Assembly: GCF_004355005.1 (NCBI RefSeq) | Contig: NZ_SMSJ01000052.1 | Location: 1-39,973 of the forward strand | DNA from: Dankookia rubra | Lineage (GTDB): Bacteria > Pseudomonadota > Alphaproteobacteria > Acetobacterales > Acetobacteraceae | Reading direction: 5' to 3' | DNA: 39,973 nt | Shown here: piece after piece, positions 8,775 to 16,025 of the stretch | Layout: each line of letters opens with the position of its first letter | How positions within the stretch are numbered: the stretch's first letter is position 1 | Notes under the pieces: generated by a model | What the model was told of the DNA's origin: nothing | Databases searched by the model: none | Seen by the model: only the letters and a program-made list of their open reading frames with translations | Program-made: the position numbers and the translations under genes

Positions 8775-9665
8775 ATGCCTGTCTTCACGGGAGGCCCGGG
8801 GCCCGACGTGCTGTCCGGCGACCAGGGCGGCAATCTCATCCTCGGCCGCGGCGGCGCGGATGTCCTGATCGGCCGCGAGGCTGACGACATCATCCTCGGC
8901 GGCGCCGGCCGCGACGTCATCGCCGGCGACACCATCCCCCGCCCCGGCGGGCCGGTCCAGCCGAGCGAGTTCGGCCCCTTTCCCGGCGCCCGCCCGCTCG
9001 GGCCGGGCGACAACCTGATCCTGGCCGGTGCCGGCGACGACAGGGTCACCGCCGGCTTCGGCGCGGATACCGTGCTGGGCGGGGCCGGGAACGACACCAT
9101 CGAGGGCTATGGCGCGTCCGATGTCAGCCCGGTCGGCAGCGGCAACCTCATCGCCGCGGACGGGCCGGATCTGCTGGTCGGCGGGGCCGGGAACGACCTG
9201 ATCCGCGGCGGCGGGGGCGCCGACCTGCTGTTTGGCGGACGCGGCGCGGATACGCTGGTCGGCGGCGTCGGCGTCGATACCCTGGCCGGCGGCGCCGGGG
9301 CGGACCGTTTCGTCTTCGGCCGCAGCCTGGAGCCCGAGGGCACCAGCTTCACCGCCGATACCGGCGCCGGACCCGGCCAGCGCGACGTCATCCTCGATTT
9401 CCGGGAGGGCCTGGACCGGATCGATCTCGCCGCCTACCGGAACTTTTTCCCGGGCCCGGGCGGGCAACCGCCGCCCGACTTTCTTGGAACGGAAGGGTTC
9501 GGCGACAGCAGGGCGCTGCAGGTCCGCTATGAGATCGACGGCTGCACGACCCTGGTGCAGGTCCTCGCACCCTTCGGCGACGCCTCCCAGGCGCCGGCCC
9601 CCTTGCGGGAGATCGAGCTGGCCGGGCGGCATGTGCTAGAGGCCGGCGACTTCATCCTGGCCTGA
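8775..9665 (+). CDS. RTX-type calcium-binding repeat protein, probably type I secreted
   Basis: 296 residues. The ATG at 8775 has GGAGG at 8761-8765. Between residues about 12 and 180 there are many Gly/Asp-rich nonapeptides of the form GGxGxDxLx (GGAGNDTIEG, GGAGNDLIRG, GGRGADTLVG, GGAGADRFVFG), which form a calcium-filled parallel beta-roll. The tail RDVILDFREGLDRIDLAAYR resembles the serralysin M10 C-terminal domain. There is no N-terminal enzymatic domain, no zinc motif and no Sec signal peptide, consistent with export by a type I system through a C-terminal signal; no type I secretion genes are in the window. It may be a free calcium-binding or adhesive protein. The function is unknown. 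Confidence 0.9.
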   Translation: MPVFTGGPGPDVLSGDQGGNLILGRGGADVLIGREADDIILGGAGRDVIAGDTIPRPGGPVQPSEFGPFPGARPLGPGDNLILAGAGDDRVTAGFGADTVLGGAGNDTIEGYGASDVSPVGSGNLIAADGPDLLVGGAGNDLIRGGGGADLLFGGRGADTLVGGVGVDTLAGGAGADRFVFGRSLEPEGTSFTADTGAGPGQRDVILDFREGLDRIDLAAYRNFFPGPGGQPPPDFLGTEGFGDSRALQVRYEIDGCTTLVQVLAPFGDASQAPAPLREIELAGRHVLEAGDFILA

Positions 9666-9756
9666 TCGGGCGCCGCTTATTCGGCACCGGACCGCGGCCG
9701 GCAACGAACCGGCGCAGCTGTCGGGGCTTAGGGCGGTGTGCCGGCGATCGTGACCC

Positions 9757-9897
9757 TCACCCCAGCCCCTTCCAGATGGCGATCGCTGCGGCGATCGCGA
9801 CCAGCAGCCGGTGCAGCAGCTCCGCCCAGGGGCGCAGCCGCTGCAACCAATGCGGGGGCGGCGGCGGGGACGGGTCCGGAGGTGGCTGGTCGGGCAT
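9757..9897 (-). CDS. Possible 46-residue Pro-rich small membrane protein
   Basis: A short reading frame from ATG (9897) to TGA (9757-9759). The protein begins MPDQPPPDPSPPPPPHWLQR and ends with a hydrophobic stretch LLHRLLVAIAAAIAIWKGLG, so it looks like a tail-anchored or single-pass peptide with a proline-rich cytosolic head. No clear Shine-Dalgarno sequence is visible, and the start lies next to the palindrome at 9900-9921. It lies between the RTX gene and the divergent sdh operon in a stretch otherwise without a gene. I do not recognise a family; coding status is uncertain. Confidence 0.4.
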   Translation of the reverse strand: MPDQPPPDPSPPPPPHWLQRLRPWAELLHRLLVAIAAAIAIWKGLG

Positions 9898-9899
9898 GG

Positions 9900-9921
9900 G
9901 TGTAGGGTAATATTCCTACAC
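9900..9921. promoter_or_regulatory. Palindrome, possible operator upstream of sdh
   Basis: GTGTAGG (9900-9906) and CCTACAC (9915-9921) are perfect 7-bp inverted arms around an AT-rich centre (GTAATATT), a layout typical of dimeric regulator sites. It lies between the small minus-strand frame and sdhC (start 10045) in an AT-richer spot. I do not recognise it as a known regulator box; it could also be a short hairpin. Confidence 0.4.
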
Positions 9922-10044
9922 TTGGCTTGTCCACCACGACAAACGTCCGGGGGCGCAATTGACGCTTCGCCGCAGGGCACAATAGAAGGCGTGTCACATG
10001 GAAGCCGCACCGCGCGCGGCCAATCCCAGGAGCGAAAGACATCC

Positions 10045-10494
10045 ATGTCCATCATGCAGGACTCGCGCGAGGCGACCATGGAAGGTCGCCGCACCGACGG
10101 CACGCCCATCCGCCGGCCCCTGTCGCCGCACCTGCAGGTGTACGACATGATGCAGCTGACCAGCGCGCTGTCGATCGCCAGCCGTATCACCGGCGTGATC
10201 TGGAGCGTGGGTATGGTGATCCTGGTCTGGTGGCTGGTCGCCACGGCGACCGGGCCCGGCGCCTATGGCGCGGTGTCCTGGTTCCTTTCTTCCTGGCTCG
10301 GCGTGCTGGGGATGGTCGGGCTGACCGCGGCGGCCTGGTACCACACGCTGAACGGTGTCCGGCACCTCGCCTGGGATGCGGGCTACGGCTACGACCTGCC
10401 GACCACCTACAAGTCCGGCCGCGCCGTGCTGGTGGCCACCGCCGTGATGACCGTGCTGACCTGGCTGGTCGCCATCATCGCCTGGGCGAGCTGA
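10045..10494 (+). CDS. sdhC: Succinate dehydrogenase cytochrome b556 subunit
   Basis: 149 residues; membrane anchor subunit of complex II carrying haem b and part of the ubiquinone site. Residues about 24-30 read RPLSPHLQVY, followed by a Ser-x-x-x-Arg pair (SIASRITG) matching the quinone-site Ser and Arg, and WYHTLNGVRHLAWDAGYGYD contains the conserved helix-II histidines, one the haem ligand. Three transmembrane helices follow family topology. The start at 10045 has AGGAG at 10028-10032; an ATG at 10078 would remove 11 residues and match the shorter usual N-terminus. First gene of sdhCDAB, with 12 bp to sdhD. Confidence 0.95.
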   Translation: MSIMQDSREATMEGRRTDGTPIRRPLSPHLQVYDMMQLTSALSIASRITGVIWSVGMVILVWWLVATATGPGAYGAVSWFLSSWLGVLGMVGLTAAAWYHTLNGVRHLAWDAGYGYDLPTTYKSGRAVLVATAVMTVLTWLVAIIAWAS

Positions 10495-10506
10495 GGGATC
10501 CCCACC

Positions 10507-10905
10507 ATGGCCAATGAATACGCCAAGAACACCGTGCTCCGCTCGCCGCTCGGCCGGGTGCGCGGGCTCGGCTCCGCCAAGGGCGGCACGCATCACTGGT
10601 GGATGCAGCGCGTCACCTCCGCCGCCCTGCTGCCGCTGACCCTCTGGTTCGCGCTGTCGGCCGCCTCGCTCGCTGGCGCCCCGTACGAGGAGGCGCGGGC
10701 CTGGATCGCCCACCCCGTCAACGCGGTGCTGCTGCTGGCCTCGATCGCGCTCGCCTTCCACCACACGGCGGCAGGCATGCAGGTGATCATGGAGGACTAT
10801 GCGAACCAGGAATGGGTCAAGGTGGGTTCCATTCTGGCGATCAAGGCCATCTGTTGGCTGCTGGCGATCGCCTCGGCGCTCGCGGTCCTCCGGATCGCGG
10901 TCTGA
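10507..10905 (+). CDS. sdhD: Succinate dehydrogenase hydrophobic membrane anchor subunit
   Basis: 132 residues with three transmembrane helices. The N-terminus [20 protein letters not shown] is typical of alphaproteobacterial SdhD, and [15 protein letters not shown] carries the haem-ligand His and the Asp-Tyr pair at the quinone pocket. It pairs with SdhC to hold haem b and pass electrons from the SdhB clusters to ubiquinone. Start ATG at 10507, 12 bp after sdhC; sdhA follows after 20 bp. The operon order CDAB is the standard one. Confidence 0.94.
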   Translation: MANEYAKNTVLRSPLGRVRGLGSAKGGTHHWWMQRVTSAALLPLTLWFALSAASLAGAPYEEARAWIAHPVNAVLLLASIALAFHHTAAGMQVIMEDYANQEWVKVGSILAIKAICWLLAIASALAVLRIAV

Positions 10906-10925
10906 GGCGGATAGGGATACCGACC

Positions 10926-12737
10926 ATGAACGCGATCACCTCACCTTCCCGCGGCGCCTACCGCATCGTCGACCACACCTATGACGTGGTGGTGGTGGGG
11001 GCCGGCGGCGCCGGGCTCCGCGCGACCTTCGGCATGGGCGCCTCGGGCCTCAAGACGGCTTGCATCACCAAGGTCTTCCCGACCCGCAGCCACACCGTCG
11101 CGGCCCAGGGCGGCGTCGGCGCCGCGCTCGGCAACATGGGCGAGGACGACTGGCGCTGGCACATGTACGACACCGTGAAGGGGTCGGACTGGCTGGGCGA
11201 CCAGGATGCCATCGAATACATGTGCCGCGAGGCGATCCCGGCGATCATCGAGCTCGAGCACTACGGCGTGCCGTTCAGCCGGACCGAGGACGGGCGGATC
11301 TACCAGCGCCCCTTCGGCGGCCACATGCAGGACTACGGCAAGACCCCGGCGATGCGCGCCTGCGCCGCCGCCGACCGCACCGGCCATGCCATCCTGCATA
11401 CGCTGTACCAGCAATCGCTGAAGCATAACTGCGAGTTCTTCGTCGAGTACATCGCGCTCGACCTGATCATGGACGAGGACGGCGTCTGCCGCGGCGTCAC
11501 CGCCTGGTGCCTGGAAGACGGCAGCATCCACCGCTTCCGCGCCCAGACCGTGGTGCTGGCGACCGGCGGCTATGGCCGCGCCTACTTCTCCTGCACCTCG
11601 GCCCATACCTGCACCGGCGACGGCGGCGGCATGGTGCTGCGCGCCGGCCTGCCACTGCAGGACAACGAGTTCGTCCAGTTCCACCCGACCGGCATCTACG
11701 GCTCCGGCTGCCTGGTGACGGAAGGCGCCCGCGGCGAGGGCGGCTACCTCACGAACAGCGAAGGCGAGCGCTTCATGGAGCGCTACGCGCCGACCGCGAA
11801 GGACCTCGCGTCCCGCGACGTCGTCTCCCGCGCCATGTCGGTCGAGATCCGGGAAGGCCGCGGCGTCGGCCCGGAGAAGGACCACATCCACCTGCATCTC
11901 GAGCATCTCGGCGCCGAGATCCTGCACGAGCGGCTGCCCGGCATTTCCGAGACCGCGAAGATCTTCGCGGGCGTGGACGTGACGAAGGAGCCGATCCCGA
12001 TGCTGCCGACCGTCCACTACAACATGGGCGGCATCCCGACCAACATCCACACCGAGGTCCTGAACCCGACGGCGAAGGACCAGGACCGCGTGGTGCGCGG
12101 CCTGATGGCGGTGGGCGAGGCGGCCTGCGTCTCCGTGCACGGCGCCAACCGGCTCGGCACCAATTCGCTGCTCGACCTGGTGGTCTTCGGCCGTGCCGCG
12201 GCGCACCGGGCGGCCGAGACGATCAAGCCGGGTGCCTCCCAGCCGACGCTGCCGTCCAATGCCGGGCAGGCGGCGCTCGACCGGCTCGACCGCGTCCGCA
12301 ACTCCAAGGGCGGCACCTCGGTCGGCGAGCTGCGGCTGACCATGCAGCGGACCATGCAGACGCATGCCGCGGTGTTCCGCACCTCCGAGCTGCTGAAGGA
12401 GGGCGTGGAGAAGATGGACAAGGTCCATGCCGGCTACGGCGACATCAAGATCGCCGATCGCTCGCTGATCTGGAACAGCGACCTGGTCGAGGCGCTCGAG
12501 CTCGACAACCTGATCGGCAACGCGCTGACCACGATCCACGGCGCCGAGGCCCGCAAGGAAAGCCGCGGCGCCCATGCGCAGGAGGACTACCCCGAGCGCG
12601 ACGACCAGAACTGGATGAAGCACACCCTCGCCTGGGTCGACGAGAAGGGCGGCGTGAAGCTCGACTACCGCGACGTCAAGATGCGCACCCTGACCAACGA
12701 GGTCCAGGTCTTCCCGCCGAAGGCCCGGGTCTACTAA
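10926..12737 (+). CDS. sdhA: Succinate dehydrogenase flavoprotein subunit
   Basis: 603 residues, catalytic subunit of complex II on the cytoplasmic face; oxidises succinate to fumarate. The N-terminal dinucleotide fold is [13 protein letters not shown] (residues 21-33). His56 in [10 protein letters not shown] is the covalent 8-alpha-histidyl FAD attachment site. Active-site residues are visible as FHPTG (His253) and LASRDVV (Arg297), plus HYNMGGIPT further on. The C-terminal helical domain with [10 protein letters not shown] is complete. The length is usual for the family. ATG at 10926 is 20 bp after sdhD, and sdhB follows 15 bp after the stop, so one transcript is expected. Confidence 0.98.
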   Translation: MNAITSPSRGAYRIVDHTYDVVVVGAGGAGLRATFGMGASGLKTACITKVFPTRSHTVAAQGGVGAALGNMGEDDWRWHMYDTVKGSDWLGDQDAIEYMCREAIPAIIELEHYGVPFSRTEDGRIYQRPFGGHMQDYGKTPAMRACAAADRTGHAILHTLYQQSLKHNCEFFVEYIALDLIMDEDGVCRGVTAWCLEDGSIHRFRAQTVVLATGGYGRAYFSCTSAHTCTGDGGGMVLRAGLPLQDNEFVQFHPTGIYGSGCLVTEGARGEGGYLTNSEGERFMERYAPTAKDLASRDVVSRAMSVEIREGRGVGPEKDHIHLHLEHLGAEILHERLPGISETAKIFAGVDVTKEPIPMLPTVHYNMGGIPTNIHTEVLNPTAKDQDRVVRGLMAVGEAACVSVHGANRLGTNSLLDLVVFGRAAAHRAAETIKPGASQPTLPSNAGQAALDRLDRVRNSKGGTSVGELRLTMQRTMQTHAAVFRTSELLKEGVEKMDKVHAGYGDIKIADRSLIWNSDLVEALELDNLIGNALTTIHGAEARKESRGAHAQEDYPERDDQNWMKHTLAWVDEKGGVKLDYRDVKMRTLTNEVQVFPPKARVY

Positions 12738-12752
12738 GGAAGCATTTCCCCC

Positions 12753-13535
12753 ATGGCTACCTTTACGCTGCCGAAGAACTCGACGATCCAGCAGGGCAAG
12801 TCCTACAAGGCCGAGCCGGGCGCGAAGAACGTCAAGTCCTTCAGGATCTACCGCTTCGATCCCGATTCGGGCGAGAACCCGCGAACCGACACCTTCGAGA
12901 TCGACCTCGACAAGTGCGGCCCGATGGTCCTCGACGCGATCATCAAGATCAAGAACGAGGTCGACAGCACGCTGACCTTCCGGCGCTCCTGCCGGGAGGG
13001 CATCTGCGGCTCCTGCTCGATGAACATCGACGGGCTGAACACCCTCGCCTGCCTCAAGCCGATCGAGGACGTGAAGGGCGACGTGAAGATCAGCCCGCTG
13101 CCGCACCTGCCGGTGGTGAAGGACCTGGTGCCCGACCTGTCGCAGCTCTACGCGCAGCTCCGCAGCATCGAGCCCTGGCTGAAGTCGGACACGCCGCCGC
13201 CGCCGGATGCCGAACGCCGCCAGAGCAAGGAGGAGCGCGCCAAGCTCGACGGCATGTGGGAGTGCATCCTGTGCTTCTGCTGCTCGACCGCCTGCCCCTC
13301 CTACTGGTGGAACGGCGACCGCTATCTCGGCCCGGCGGTGCTGCTGCAGGCCTATCGCTGGATCGCCGACAGCCGCGACGAGGCGACCGGCGCGCGCCTG
13401 GACGACCTGCAGGACCCGTTCCGGCTCTACCGCTGCCATACCATCATGAACTGCGCCCGGACCTGCCCGAAGGGGCTGAACCCGGCCGCCGCGATCGGCA
13501 AGATCAAGCAGATGCTGGTCGAGCGGGAAACCTGA
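12753..13535 (+). CDS. sdhB: Succinate dehydrogenase iron-sulfur subunit
   Basis: 260 residues. Three clusters can be read off: [2Fe-2S] in [20 protein letters not shown] with a further Cys, [4Fe-4S] in [16 protein letters not shown], and [3Fe-4S] in [17 protein letters not shown]. It relays electrons from FAD in SdhA to ubiquinone at the SdhC/SdhD interface. N-terminus [18 protein letters not shown] is the usual short lead. It is the last gene of the operon and is followed by a strong intrinsic terminator at 13573-13606. Confidence 0.98.
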   Translation: MATFTLPKNSTIQQGKSYKAEPGAKNVKSFRIYRFDPDSGENPRTDTFEIDLDKCGPMVLDAIIKIKNEVDSTLTFRRSCREGICGSCSMNIDGLNTLACLKPIEDVKGDVKISPLPHLPVVKDLVPDLSQLYAQLRSIEPWLKSDTPPPPDAERRQSKEERAKLDGMWECILCFCCSTACPSYWWNGDRYLGPAVLLQAYRWIADSRDEATGARLDDLQDPFRLYRCHTIMNCARTCPKGLNPAAAIGKIKQMLVERET

Positions 13536-13572
13536 TCCCCCGCCGCCATCCCGGTCGACCCCGGATCGAAGA

Positions 13573-13606
13573 CCCCGCCCGGCGTCAGCCCGGCGGGGTT
13601 TTTCTT
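13573..13606 (+). terminator. Rho-independent terminator of sdhCDAB
   Basis: CCCCGCC (13573-13579) pairs with GGCGGGG (13592-13598) and is followed at once by TTTTTCTTT. Located 38 bp after the sdhB stop. The stem, loop and U-run are all of classical form. Confidence 0.93.
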
Positions 13607-13671
13607 TGGCAGGGACAGGCCGCGTCCCTACCATCTTCCCCGAAGCCGAAAAGGCCACCGGGAGACAGACG

Positions 13672-15249
13672 ATGCCGCGCCTTCGCCACGCCGCCCTGGC
13701 CCTGTTCCTCGCGGCCATGCCCGCCGCCGCCCAGCGAGCGCCCGATACGCTGGTGATCGGCAATGCCGCCGCGGTCACCACGGTCGACCCGCACTACCAC
13801 AACCTCGGGCCGAACAACGCGCTCGGGAACCATATTTTCGACCGGCTGGTGGAGCGCGACTCGCGCGCCCGGCCGCGCCCCGGTCTCGCCGAGAGCTACC
13901 GCGCCGTCTCCGGCACCGTCTGGGAGTTCAGGCTGCGCCAGGGCGTCACTTGGCATGACGGCCGCCCCTTCACCGCCGACGACGTGGTCTTCACCTTCGA
14001 GCGCGCCCCGAACGTGCCGAACAGTCCCGGCGGCTTCGGCGGCTTCCTCCGCGCCATCGAGCGGACCGAGGTGGTGGATGCCCACACCATCCGCATCCAC
14101 ACCCGCCAGCCGCACCCGCTGCTGCCGCTCGACCTCGCCTCGGTCAGCATCATCGCCCGCCACGCCGCGGAGGGGGCGCAGTCCGATGACTACAACAGCG
14201 GCAGGGCGGCGGTCGGCACCGGCCCCTACCGGCTTGCGGCCTACCGCTCCGGCGACCGGGTCGAGCTGGCGCGGAACGAGGCCTGGTGGGGCGGGCGCGA
14301 GCCCTGGTCGCGCGTGACGCTCCGCTTCCTGCTGAACGACGGCGCCAGGACCGCCGCCCTGCTCGCCGGCGATGTCGACCTGATCGAGCAGATCCCGACC
14401 ACCGACCTCGCCCGGCTGAAGCGGGAGCCGAAGCTGGTGGTCACCGAGATCGCCTCGCTGCGCACCGTCTTCCTCTCGCCCGACTATTCCCGCACCGGCG
14501 CGACGCCGCTGGTCACCGACAATGCCGGCACGCCGCTGCCGCGCAATCCCTTCCTCGACCCGCGGGTGCGCCATGCGCTGTCGCTCGCCATCAACCGCGA
14601 GGCGCTGGTGGAACGCGCGATGGACGGCGCGGCGGAGGCGACCGCGCAATGGCTGCCGCGCGGCGCCTTCGGCTACAACCCGGATGTGCGGCCCGCGCCC
14701 TTCGACCCGGAGGCCGCCCGCCGCCTGCTGGCCGAGGCCGGCTTCCCCGAGGGCTTCCGCCTGACGCTGGCCACGCCCAACGACCGTTGGCCGAACGACG
14801 CGCGGCTGTCGCAGGCGGTGGCGCAGATGTGGACGCGGATCGGCGTGCGGACCCAGGTGGATGCCATGCCCTTCGCCGCCTTCGTCCCCCGCCGCACCCG
14901 GCAGGAGCATGCGACGCAGCTTGGCGCCTGGGGCAGCAGCACGGGCGAGGCGTCGAACTACCTGCTCGCCGTTGTCTCGACCTATGACCGGGCGAAGCTC
15001 ACCGGCGCCTCGAACATGACGCGGCATTCCGACCCGGTGATCGACGATCTCCTGGCGCGGGGCGCCGCCACCATGGACGACGAGGCGCGCGAGGCGATCT
15101 GGCGCGAGGCGGTGGCCTATTACGCGCGGCAGGAGCCGATGATCCAGCTCCTGCAATACGTGAACACCTGGGCGCACAGGCGCGGCCTGCGGCACGATCC
15201 GCGGATGGACGAACGCACCATCGCCATGGGGGTGCGTCCCGCGGACTAG
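13672..15249 (+). CDS. ABC transporter solute-binding protein, peptide/dipeptide family 5
   Basis: 525 residues with a signal peptide (LRHAALALFLAAMPAAAQ, cleavage probably after AAA/AQ), so periplasmic. The SBP_bac_5 pattern is present: TLVIGNAAAVTTVDPHYHN, then WEFRLRQGVTWHDGRPFTAD, VVFTFERA, and DPRVRHALSLAINREALVER. Members bind oligopeptides, nickel, opines or other solutes for an ABC importer. No permease or ATPase genes adjoin it, so it is an orphan here and the ligand cannot be inferred. The ATG at 13672 leads directly into the signal peptide; the open frame upstream is the sdh terminator region. The gene ends exactly where a palindromic repeat begins. Confidence 0.92.
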   Translation: MPRLRHAALALFLAAMPAAAQRAPDTLVIGNAAAVTTVDPHYHNLGPNNALGNHIFDRLVERDSRARPRPGLAESYRAVSGTVWEFRLRQGVTWHDGRPFTADDVVFTFERAPNVPNSPGGFGGFLRAIERTEVVDAHTIRIHTRQPHPLLPLDLASVSIIARHAAEGAQSDDYNSGRAAVGTGPYRLAAYRSGDRVELARNEAWWGGREPWSRVTLRFLLNDGARTAALLAGDVDLIEQIPTTDLARLKREPKLVVTEIASLRTVFLSPDYSRTGATPLVTDNAGTPLPRNPFLDPRVRHALSLAINREALVERAMDGAAEATAQWLPRGAFGYNPDVRPAPFDPEAARRLLAEAGFPEGFRLTLATPNDRWPNDARLSQAVAQMWTRIGVRTQVDAMPFAAFVPRRTRQEHATQLGAWGSSTGEASNYLLAVVSTYDRAKLTGASNMTRHSDPVIDDLLARGAATMDDEAREAIWREAVAYYARQEPMIQLLQYVNTWAHRRGLRHDPRMDERTIAMGVRPAD

Positions 15250-15352
15250 AGCGGCTTCCGTTCGCCCTGGCTCACGGCAACCGCTCCAGCCGCTTGTTCT
15301 TGCGAGCCTCCTTGACCGATCAGGTGAGGCCACCGGATCGGGATCTGCTCTA
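15247..15352. repeat. Stop-to-stop palindromic element between convergent genes
   Basis: TAGAGC at 15247-15252 and GCTCTA at 15347-15352 are inverted ends, and each contains the stop codon of one of the two convergent genes. Inside, AGCGGCTTCCG pairs imperfectly with CGGCAACCGCT (two mismatches) around a 14-base loop. It is probably a dispersed intergenic repeat that also serves as a bidirectional terminator; no T-run is seen. Confidence 0.7.
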
Positions 15353-15910
15353 GCGGCCCGCGCCGAGATTCGCCGGGTCCAGCCCCAGCTCCCGCGCCGT
15401 GACCGGGTTCATCTGCCCGGTCGCCTGCAGCCCGCGGCCCTGCTGGAAGCGTTCGATGGCCGCCTGGGTGCTGGCGCCCCAGGCGCCGTCGACATTGCCC
15501 TGGTAGAAGTTCAGCGCCTTCAGCCGGGTCTGGATGTTGCGCACCGCCGCCTGGTTCAGCGGCTCGGTCGCCATGGCCGCCGGGGTACCCGGGGCCGGAC
15601 CGGCGCCCGGGCCCGCCGCCAACAGCTCGCTCGGCGCCAGGCCCAGCGTCGCTGCGGTGGCCGGGTTCAGCTGGGTCGAGGTCATGAGCCCATGCGTCGA
15701 CTGGAAGCGTTCCAGCGCCGCCTGGCTGTCCGGCCCCCAGACACCGTCGGCCCGCCCGCTATAGGCGCCGGCCTGGCGCAGCTTCTCCTGCACCGCCGTC
15801 ACCGCCGCCGGCGCCAGCGGCTGGGTATAGAGCAGCGCCGGCGCCTGCTGGGCCAGCACCGGGCCGGCGAGCACCGCCGCCACCGCCACCATCCCGAACC
15901 TTGTTCGCAT
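15350..15910 (-). CDS. Secreted protein with two peptidoglycan-binding (PF01471-like) repeats
   Basis: 186 residues. A signal peptide (RTRFGMVAVAAVLAGPVLAQ) is followed by two copies of a peptidoglycan-binding-1 domain: the first has YSGRADGVWGPDSQAALERF, the second YQGNVDGAWGASTQAAIERF. They are separated by an Ala/Gly/Pro linker (AAGPGAGPAPGTPAA). Each repeat ends L-x-P-A-T-A-x-x-L-G-L or a close variant. There is no catalytic domain. It probably sits in the periplasm on the cell wall; role unknown. ATG at 15910 is chosen because the signal peptide begins there. Divergent from the copper amine oxidase gene (115 bp between starts). Confidence 0.9.
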   Translation of the reverse strand: MRTRFGMVAVAAVLAGPVLAQQAPALLYTQPLAPAAVTAVQEKLRQAGAYSGRADGVWGPDSQAALERFQSTHGLMTSTQLNPATAATLGLAPSELLAAGPGAGPAPGTPAAMATEPLNQAAVRNIQTRLKALNFYQGNVDGAWGASTQAAIERFQQGRGLQATGQMNPVTARELGLDPANLGAGR

Positions 15911-16025
15911 GACTGCGTATCCTTCCCCATCCGTTTCCGAGACCATCCGCCCGAACACGCGAAATCCCTCGCGGTTCGATGGCGAAGCGGCTGTGATGCG
16001 GACCGCGACGGACAGGGGGCGGGGC

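Noticed and set aside
10045-10494. Ser in place of His in the SdhC quinone-site motif (SIASRITG)
   Set aside because: As I recall, other alphaproteobacterial SdhC proteins also lack this His (Paracoccus has Thr); the Ser and Arg that matter are conserved, so it is not an anomaly.
10941-13781. A 946-codon open frame on the minus strand opposite sdhA and sdhB
   Set aside because: It is a shadow of strongly conserved sdhA/sdhB codons at high GC; its product has no recognisable domain.
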